From assembly GCF_024297185.1 (NCBI RefSeq), contig NZ_JANCTD010000003.1, positions 434,001 to 498,000 on the forward strand: 64,000 nucleotides of DNA. Direction: 5' to 3'. The position numbers were made by a program, and so were the translations under genes. The notes under the pieces were generated by a model. That model had not been told where the DNA came from. It made no database searches and worked only from the letters and a program-made list of their open reading frames with translations. This DNA is from Lewinella sp. JB7 (GTDB taxonomy: Bacteria > Bacteroidota > Bacteroidia > Chitinophagales > Saprospiraceae). Positions 59,039 to 64,000 of the stretch are shown here, piece by piece. Numbering within the stretch: the first letter of the stretch is position 1; each line of letters begins with the position of its first letter.

Positions 59039-59620
59039 ATGCGGCAACTCTACCTCCTCCCATTTCTCCTGCTTCCCGTCCTGCTGCCCGCCGAATCCTA
59101 CCGGGGATTTCTGCTTACCAAGGACGGCCATCAATTGACGGGCTACCTCAACGTGTTGCAGTATTCGCCGGGCGGCAACATCATCACGTTCACCAATGAC
59201 TTCGGAGACGAGTACCAGATCCACCCCTTTCTGGTGAGCGGGTTCGGATTCAACTACCACGGTGAGGCGATGCGTTTCGTCAGCCGGCGCCACGAAGGCA
59301 TGTGGTACTTCCTGCAGGAAGAGGTACGGGGCAGGGCCATCAGCCTGTTCCGCTTACCGAAGGGCAGCGGTCGGTGGGTAGACGATAGTATGCTGCGCCT
59401 GTTCCGCGAGCCACCTCCGGAGTACTATCTGGAGTACGGACAGGGTCAGTTTCTGCCGGTCCCCCGGGGCGGCTACAAACGAAATTTACGGGCGTTCTTT
59501 CGCCAGGCCAGCCCGGAGCTGGCCGGCAAGATCGGTTCACGGGGGTACCGCTACCGCGATCTGCACGCCATCGTGACGGAGTTCAACACCCGGAGTAATC
59601 GCAAACGCCGCAGACTCTGA
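59039..59620 (+). CDS. secreted protein of unknown function sharing a module with the 34.5/35.9-kb pair
   Basis: 193 residues from the ATG at 59039, which begins a clean signal peptide (MRQLYLLPFLLLPVLLPAES); the open frame from 58952 would bury it. The mature protein has GFLLTKDGHQLTGYLNVLQY, NIITFTNDFGDEYQIHPFLV, GFGFNYHGEAMRFVSRRHEG and WYFLQEEVRGRAISLFRL, the same order of features as the N-terminal modules of the 34529 and 35908 proteins (G-x-G strand, ITF/RYRT strand, x-EF/GFG strand, FLE/FLQ strand, G-x-x-L-Y/F). The C-terminus is basic (RSNRKRRRL), no barrel. Function unknown. Confidence 0.65.
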   Translation: MRQLYLLPFLLLPVLLPAESYRGFLLTKDGHQLTGYLNVLQYSPGGNIITFTNDFGDEYQIHPFLVSGFGFNYHGEAMRFVSRRHEGMWYFLQEEVRGRAISLFRLPKGSGRWVDDSMLRLFREPPPEYYLEYGQGQFLPVPRGGYKRNLRAFFRQASPELAGKIGSRGYRYRDLHAIVTEFNTRSNRKRRRL

Positions 59621-59716
59621 CGGAGCCGGAGCCGACCGCCAACACTTCCGGAAGGAAAGACGTTAGTTTAGCGCCGCGCCTTCCGACCGGTTACACCACC
59701 ATTCGTCAGCTAGCAC

Positions 59717-60571
59717 ATGTTAAAAAAAGACCTCGCGGGATTTTTCGCCTTCTTTCTGGGCATGTTCGGCGTGCACCGCTTCTATCTGGGGCAGTGGTGG
59801 CGGGGGGCGGCGCAGTTCGTCGGCTTCTGGGCCATCATCGCCTTTCTGGCGGAGGAGGGTCCGGAGATGCCGGCACCCTTCATTCTGGTCGGCTTCGTGC
59901 TTGCCCCCATGATTACGGCCATCGTGTTCTGGGCGACTCCCTACGAGAAGTGGGCCGCGAAGTATGACCCGGAAGCCCTCGTAGCGCGCGGTTACTCTCC
60001 GCCGTATAAGGCCGCGACCACTACCCTGAATGCTCCGCCGCCGCCCCGCGCCAACCTACAATCGCTCAAGGCGGAGGGGGTCAAGTATTACCGGTCCGGA
60101 GATTATGATCTTGCCGTAGAGGCCTTCCAGGAAGCCATCGAACAGGCGCCCACGGATCCGGTCGCTCACTTCAACATCGCCTGTTGCTACGCTTTACTGG
60201 GTCAGTACCCCGCGGCCCTGCACGCGCTCGAACTTTCCGTGACCCACCGGCTTCCCAAGCCCGAGCGCATCGAAAGCCACCCCGCGCTGAACGAGCTCCG
60301 GGAATCGCCGGCGTATGCCCGATTCCGCAGTAATAATTACCGGGAGCTCAATCTTGTGGACCTCACCCGCCCGCCGCGGAGCACGGACGACGAGGCCGGG
60401 GAAGTACTGGAAGACTTCGGTGCCCCGCCCCCCCGCAGCGATGCCTCCCGCAAGCGACGTCCGCTGGATGCCGACGTACTGGAGCAGATCACCCGCCTGC
60501 GGGAACTACACGACGCGGGAGTGCTTACCCAACAAGAATACCACCTACAGAAGGAAAAACTGATGGGCTGA
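59717..60571 (+). CDS. TM2-TPR-SHOCT membrane protein
   Basis: 284 residues. TM2 domain (about 1-80): FFAFFLGMFGVHRFYLGQWW, then two membrane helices. Two or three tetratricopeptide-like repeats (about 115-185, VKYYRSGDYDLAVEAFQEAI, AHFNIACCYALLGQYPAALH). C-terminal SHOCT motif (about 255-284, LEQITRLRELHDAGVLTQQE), a short oligomerisation helix pair. Scaffolding of a membrane complex is a reasonable guess. Its stop overlaps the next start by 1 bp, so it belongs with the beta-barrel gene. Confidence 0.85.
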   Translation: MLKKDLAGFFAFFLGMFGVHRFYLGQWWRGAAQFVGFWAIIAFLAEEGPEMPAPFILVGFVLAPMITAIVFWATPYEKWAAKYDPEALVARGYSPPYKAATTTLNAPPPPRANLQSLKAEGVKYYRSGDYDLAVEAFQEAIEQAPTDPVAHFNIACCYALLGQYPAALHALELSVTHRLPKPERIESHPALNELRESPAYARFRSNNYRELNLVDLTRPPRSTDDEAGEVLEDFGAPPPRSDASRKRRPLDADVLEQITRLRELHDAGVLTQQEYHLQKEKLMG

Positions 60572-61320
60572 TGCGCTGGACATTTTTCCTGTCGCTGATC
60601 CTGCCACTGTCGGTTTACGCCCAGTCACTAGCCGGCGTACGCAACCTCGATCGGGCGGTCCTGGTGCATCTGGGTTATGGGGCCTTTACTTCGGCGGGGG
60701 ACCTGGGCGATCGCTTCGGCGGCGGGTTTTCCCTCGAGAGCGCCGTGACCTTTATGCCCCTCGATTCCCGTTGGCAGTTTGGCGTCATGGGGCAGTACGG
60801 CTTCGGCAACCAGGTTAGGGAGGACGTGCTCGCCGGCCTGCGCACCAGTGCCGGATTCATCATTGGCAACCAGCGAGAGCCCGCGGCCATCGAGCTGCGG
60901 CAGCGGCAACTCTTCGTGGGGCCGCGCGCCGGTTATACCCTTCCTCTGGGCGACAATCCCCGCGCCGGGCTTCAGTTGACAACCGGCGTGGGCTACTTTA
61001 TGAGCCGCATCCGCTTTCAGCAGGACCCTGCTCAGTTCGTACCCCAGATTGACAAGGGTGCCCAGGCCGGGTACGATCGCCTGGCGGGTGGGCCGGCCAT
61101 GTACCAATTTATCGGCTACCAGCAACTCGGACGGGACCGTCGCCTCAACTTCTTCGCCGGGGGGGAGATGACCCTGGCCTTCACGAAGCAGCTGCGGAGC
61201 TACGACATTCCCCTCGGCACCGCTCCGCCGGCGGACGGCCGTACGGACGTCGTGCTGGGCCTGCGGGCCGGGCTCATACTGCCCATCTACGGAGGGGAAG
61301 GCAAGGAAATATTCTACTGA
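60571..61320 (+). CDS. outer-membrane beta-barrel protein, unknown function
   Basis: 249 residues. Signal peptide MRWTFFLSLILPLSVYAQ; the rest is amphipathic strands (HLGYGAFTSAGDLGDRFGGG, WQFGVMGQYGFGNQ, ELRQRQLFVGPRAGYTLPLG, QLTTGVGYFMSRI, FFAGGEMTLAFTKQ, DVVLGLRAGLILPIYGG), consistent with an 8-10 stranded porin-like barrel. No named family recognised. Directly followed (1-bp gap) by kdtA, so the trio TM2/barrel/KdtA is probably one transcript. Confidence 0.7.
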   Translation: MRWTFFLSLILPLSVYAQSLAGVRNLDRAVLVHLGYGAFTSAGDLGDRFGGGFSLESAVTFMPLDSRWQFGVMGQYGFGNQVREDVLAGLRTSAGFIIGNQREPAAIELRQRQLFVGPRAGYTLPLGDNPRAGLQLTTGVGYFMSRIRFQQDPAQFVPQIDKGAQAGYDRLAGGPAMYQFIGYQQLGRDRRLNFFAGGEMTLAFTKQLRSYDIPLGTAPPADGRTDVVLGLRAGLILPIYGGEGKEIFY

Positions 61321-61321
61321 T

Positions 61322-63367
61322 TTGGAGTGGTTGTACCGTACCGGCCTGGCTGTTTATCACCGTAGCATCCACACGGCCGCACGCCTGGGTAACGTGCGGG
61401 CGGCGAAGTGGGTCAAGGGTCGCAGACGCGATCCCCGTTTGCAGATCGAGCAACTGCACCGGTCCGGGAAACCCATCGTCTGGATGCATACGGCGAGTCT
61501 GGGTGAATACGAACAGGGCCGCCCCGTACTCGAACACCTGCGGCAGTTGCGTCCGGACTGGGCGGTGGTCCTTACGTTCTACAGCCCGAGTGGGTACGAT
61601 CGGTGCCGGAGTACGGAACTGGCGGAGGTGGTCACCTACCTCCCGCCGGACACCGCCCGCAACGCCGCGGACTGGCTGGCTCTGCTTCGCCCCCGCCTGG
61701 CGATCTTCGTGAAGTACGAGTTCTGGTTCTATCACCTATCCGCCCTCCACGCCGCCTCCGTTCCGACCTTTCTGGTAGCGGGCAGCTTCCGGCCCCAGCA
61801 ACCCTTCTTCCGGTGGTACGGTAGCTGGTGGCGTAAAATGCTCGGATACTTCACCCATATCCTGGTGCAGACCGATCAGGACCAATCCCTGCTGACTCGC
61901 TTCGGTATCGAGCACGTGACCGTTACCGGCGACCCCCGGGTCGATCGTACGCTGGCCCTGGCCGGCGCTCCTTTCGCGGACGATCGGTTGCAGCGGTTCA
62001 CGGAGGGTCATCCTACCTTAATCGCGGGATCCGTCTGGGGCCCGGACGTGGAGGTCATTGCGGCGGCCTGGCCGACCGTACCGGACGATTGGCGTCTCGT
62101 GCTGGCCCCTCATCAGTTGCGGGAAGACGAAATCATGGCCTGGGAATCCCGCTTCGACGCCGACCGGTACACGGGACCGGATAGCAACCGGCGCGTTCTT
62201 ATCCTCGACACGATCGGGATTCTGAGCCGGGCCTACCGCTACGGGAGAGTAGCCTACGTCGGCGGGGGATTCAAAACCGGCCTCCACAATACACTCGAAC
62301 CCATGAGCTACGGTCTGCCCGTAATCTTCGGGCCGCGCTACCATAAATTTCCGGAGGCCCGGGAAGCGATCGCGCGGGGCGGAGCCGCGACCGTAGACGG
62401 TGCGAACAGCCTGGTCCGGCAGCTGAGCAAACTTCGGAAGGGCATAGCCTACGCCCGTAGCCGGCAGGCACAACTGGATTACGCGGCCGATCATGCCGGA
62501 GCGGGGCGGCGCACCGCGGAACTCATCCTGCGTCTCCTGCTGTTGCTGCTTTTCATCAATCCACTGCCCGCCCAATCCTGGGCGGCGGCCGATCGGCTGA
62601 CGTCCACCCTCGAAGGCCTCTACACGAAGTGCAACCTCATGGTAGCCGTTTCCGGTTCGGCCTGGCGGCCCGGACTCTGTATGGCCGGTGCCGAGCTGCG
62701 CCGGGGGGAGACCGTTTCCTTACAGTTCAACCTGCAGTCCGGGCAAACGTACACCTTCATCGCGGCCGGAGAAGCGGGTGCTACCGACATTGATCTGGTC
62801 GTGCGGGATGCCTACGGTACGATCGTGGCGACGGATACGGAAGCGGACCTGACCCCCGTAGTGGACCTAACCGTCGAGTCGGCGGCTACCTACACCGTTC
62901 AACTGCACCTGGTGGGAGGCCGGGACACCACTTCGATGGCCGCGCTGGGCGTGCTGCAGACCTACGGGGAGGCGATCGACGACGCCGCGTTCCGACAGGT
63001 CAGCCGGCAGTTCGGCGTAGCGGCGGGAGCGGTACGGGCGGCGGGAGGTGCCAGTCGCTTCCTGGGCGGCCCCAACAACTGGTGCCTCTTCGGCTACCTG
63101 GTACAGGAAGGGCGGGGGGCAACCATCGAAAACCTGATCCTCCCCCCCGGCAATCACTTCCTGGCGGCCACCACGGCCCACGACGATCACGATATCGATC
63201 TTTATCTGGCGGATAAACAGTTCAGGCTACTGGCGAGTGACCGGGACGGAGATGCCTACCCCATGATCGAATACCACAGTACCGAACCCGGCCCCTACAA
63301 ATTGCGCTTAGAAGTAGAAAAGGCCCGGGAACCCAGTTTGATTCTCATCGGCCGCTTTATCAAGTAA
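61322..63367 (+). CDS. kdtA: Kdo transferase (KdtA/WaaA) fused in frame to a secreted-type C-terminal region
   Basis: 681 residues from a TTG at 61322. Residues 1 to about 400 are a complete KdtA: membrane-proximal N-terminal helix, catalytic E62 in HTASLGEYEQGRPVLEHL, FVKYEFWFYHLS, VTGDPRVDRTLAL, GSVWGPDVEV and YVGGGFKTGLHNTLEPMSYG. The family normally ends about here (YAADHAGAGRRTAEL). The frame continues without a stop through a run of leucines ending INPLPAQS (about 401-418), like a signal peptide or membrane helix, then 263 residues with two PPC-like beta units (DIDLVVRDAYGTIVATDTEA and DIDLYLADKQFRLLASDRDG). KdtA adds Kdo to lipid A; a periplasmic domain on this inner-leaflet enzyme would be novel. 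Alternatively two genes fused by loss of a stop. Confidence 0.85.
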   Translation: MEWLYRTGLAVYHRSIHTAARLGNVRAAKWVKGRRRDPRLQIEQLHRSGKPIVWMHTASLGEYEQGRPVLEHLRQLRPDWAVVLTFYSPSGYDRCRSTELAEVVTYLPPDTARNAADWLALLRPRLAIFVKYEFWFYHLSALHAASVPTFLVAGSFRPQQPFFRWYGSWWRKMLGYFTHILVQTDQDQSLLTRFGIEHVTVTGDPRVDRTLALAGAPFADDRLQRFTEGHPTLIAGSVWGPDVEVIAAAWPTVPDDWRLVLAPHQLREDEIMAWESRFDADRYTGPDSNRRVLILDTIGILSRAYRYGRVAYVGGGFKTGLHNTLEPMSYGLPVIFGPRYHKFPEAREAIARGGAATVDGANSLVRQLSKLRKGIAYARSRQAQLDYAADHAGAGRRTAELILRLLLLLLFINPLPAQSWAAADRLTSTLEGLYTKCNLMVAVSGSAWRPGLCMAGAELRRGETVSLQFNLQSGQTYTFIAAGEAGATDIDLVVRDAYGTIVATDTEADLTPVVDLTVESAATYTVQLHLVGGRDTTSMAALGVLQTYGEAIDDAAFRQVSRQFGVAAGAVRAAGGASRFLGGPNNWCLFGYLVQEGRGATIENLILPPGNHFLAATTAHDDHDIDLYLADKQFRLLASDRDGDAYPMIEYHSTEPGPYKLRLEVEKAREPSLILIGRFIK

Positions 63368-63407
63368 ACCGGGTACGGCAAGTGCCGGTCCGCAAAATCA
63401 ACCCAGC

Positions 63408-63632
63408 ATGGCCCACGTATTGAAAGTAATCGAAGTCCTCAGCGAAAGCAACAACAGTTTCGAAGAAGCCGTCGCTTCCGCCGTAGCGGAGACCAGTAAG
63501 AGCGTCCGGAACATACAGAGCGCCTACGTGCGGGAGCAGAGCGTCACCGTCAAGGACGGAAAAATAGATAAGTACCGGGTGAACGTCAAGATCACTTTCG
63601 CCGTGGATATGAGTAATGCGCAGAATGCCTAA
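63408..63632 (+). CDS. dodecin flavoprotein
   Basis: 74 residues with the dodecin pattern: VLKVIEVLSESNNSFEEAVA, AVAETSKSVRNIQSAYVREQ and the C-terminal strand DKYRVNVKITFAVD. Dodecins form dodecamers that bind FAD/FMN and buffer flavin or CoA-type cofactors. The W that stacks on flavin in archaeal dodecin is replaced here by N/Q, as in bacterial types. 40 bp after kdtA. Confidence 0.93.
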   Translation: MAHVLKVIEVLSESNNSFEEAVASAVAETSKSVRNIQSAYVREQSVTVKDGKIDKYRVNVKITFAVDMSNAQNA

Positions 63633-63664
63633 GTAAGCGAGCGGGGCATTGATCGCCAAGTCTG

Positions 63665-63672
63665 TACCTTGA
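63665..63672 (+). promoter_or_regulatory. -7-like element TACCTTGA before the permease gene
   Basis: TACCTTGA ends 4 nt before the ATG at 63677, the same spacing as at 21271 and 22361. Confidence 0.35.
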
Positions 63673-63676
63673 CGAC

Positions 63677-64000
63677 ATGCCGATCATTGTTACCCTGGTG
63701 GCCGTTGTGGCCCTGCTTGCACTCATCGTATTTCTTAAGTGGCATCCCTTCATCGCCCTCGTGCTGGTATCCGTAGCGGCCGGGTTGGCCCTGGGGATGT
63801 CGGCCGAAGCGACGCTTGCCTCGGTGACGTCCGGTGTCGGCGGCACGCTCGGAGGCCTGGCCCTGATTCTGGGGCTCGGCGCGGCCCTGGGAGGTGTAGT
63901 AGCCGAGACGGGTGCCGCCCAGGTAATTACCGACCGGCTCGTCGGGGGGCAGCGGGGTACGGCGGTCGTGTGGGGTTTATGTCTGGTTGGATTCCTGATC
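63677..64000 (+). CDS. GntP family gluconate/organic-acid permease, N-terminal part
   Basis: 108 codons, cut by the window end. Three to four hydrophobic segments: VTLVAVVALLALIVFLKWHP, FIALVLVSVAAGLALGMSAE, then GTLGGLALILGLGAALGGVV and AETGAAQVITDRLVG, the latter motif characteristic of GntP/GntT. H+ symport of gluconate or a similar sugar acid is expected. No regulator or kinase is visible within the window. Confidence 0.85.
   Translation, partial: MPIIVTLVAVVALLALIVFLKWHPFIALVLVSVAAGLALGMSAEATLASVTSGVGGTLGGLALILGLGAALGGVVAETGAAQVITDRLVGGQRGTAVVWGLCLVGFLI

Noticed and set aside
1-64000. tRNA, rRNA or transposase genes
   Set aside because: None seen in the intergenic regions; no tRNA-like arms or transposase motifs were recognised in any frame.

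Overview
The window is a gene-dense chromosomal segment of a GC-rich Bacteroidota bacterium, most likely Saprospiria (a Lewinella-type marine or particle-associated glider). Sequence evidence for this: a SusC/SusD pair, a type IX secretion (T9SS) C-terminal sorting domain, the gliding lipoprotein GldH, a short primary sigma factor of the Bacteroidota type, many start regions preceded by the Bacteroidota -7 element TAnnTTTG instead of Shine-Dalgarno sequences, and several large outer-membrane beta-barrel receptors. I saw no rRNA, tRNA, CRISPR array, transposase or prophage gene.

Layout. 0-13.5 kb is mostly housekeeping: the end of tesB, an anchored winged-helix protein, an ABC-F ATPase, a transglutaminase-like protein, cmk, a NrtR-type Nudix regulator, grpE-dnaJ-gldH, the primary sigma factor, a DUF983 protein with an SUI1/YciH factor, glnS and then purE. 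14-21 kb holds two paralogous outer-membrane receptors bracketing a LytS/LytTR two-component system. 21.3-26 kb carries an MmcQ-like protein, an RluA-type synthase and a tight four-gene operon (FAH hydrolase, RidA, D-threonine-aldolase-like enzyme, M19 dipeptidase) that looks like D-amino-acid or dipeptide catabolism. 26.8-29.5 kb is a large T9SS-exported multidomain protein. Then follow dnaE, a Tat-exported Gfo/Idh/MocA oxidoreductase and a tandem pair of paralogous beta-barrel proteins.

37-52 kb is accessory: susC/susD, a VOC protein, an SLC45-type sugar transporter, a third receptor, a PhyH dioxygenase, a DUF1593 secreted protein and a lipoprotein GH13 glucosidase. Its intergenic spaces are full of unrelated short repeat families (46.65-46.92, 48.08-48.23, 49.89-50.16, 50.24-50.28 and 52.26-52.33 kb). 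52.4-64 kb has a translationally coupled OmpR-type regulator, kinase and HD phosphohydrolase, then PAP2, Rieske protein, MFS, pseudouridine synthase, TlpA-like thioredoxin, a TM2-TPR-SHOCT protein, a beta-barrel protein, a Kdo transferase (KdtA) whose frame runs on through a signal-peptide-like segment into a secreted domain, dodecin and the start of a GntP permease.

The most unusual items are the KdtA fusion (61.3-63.4 kb), the dispersed palindromic element shared by 22.4 and 52.3 kb, the local density of different repeat families at 46.6-50.3 kb, the receptor/LytS-LytR/receptor sandwich, the HD protein coupled to a two-component system, and a recurrent variant -7 motif (TAYCTTGC) often placed only 4-5 nt before a start codon. 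All functions are inferred from protein motifs and gene order; no search was run.
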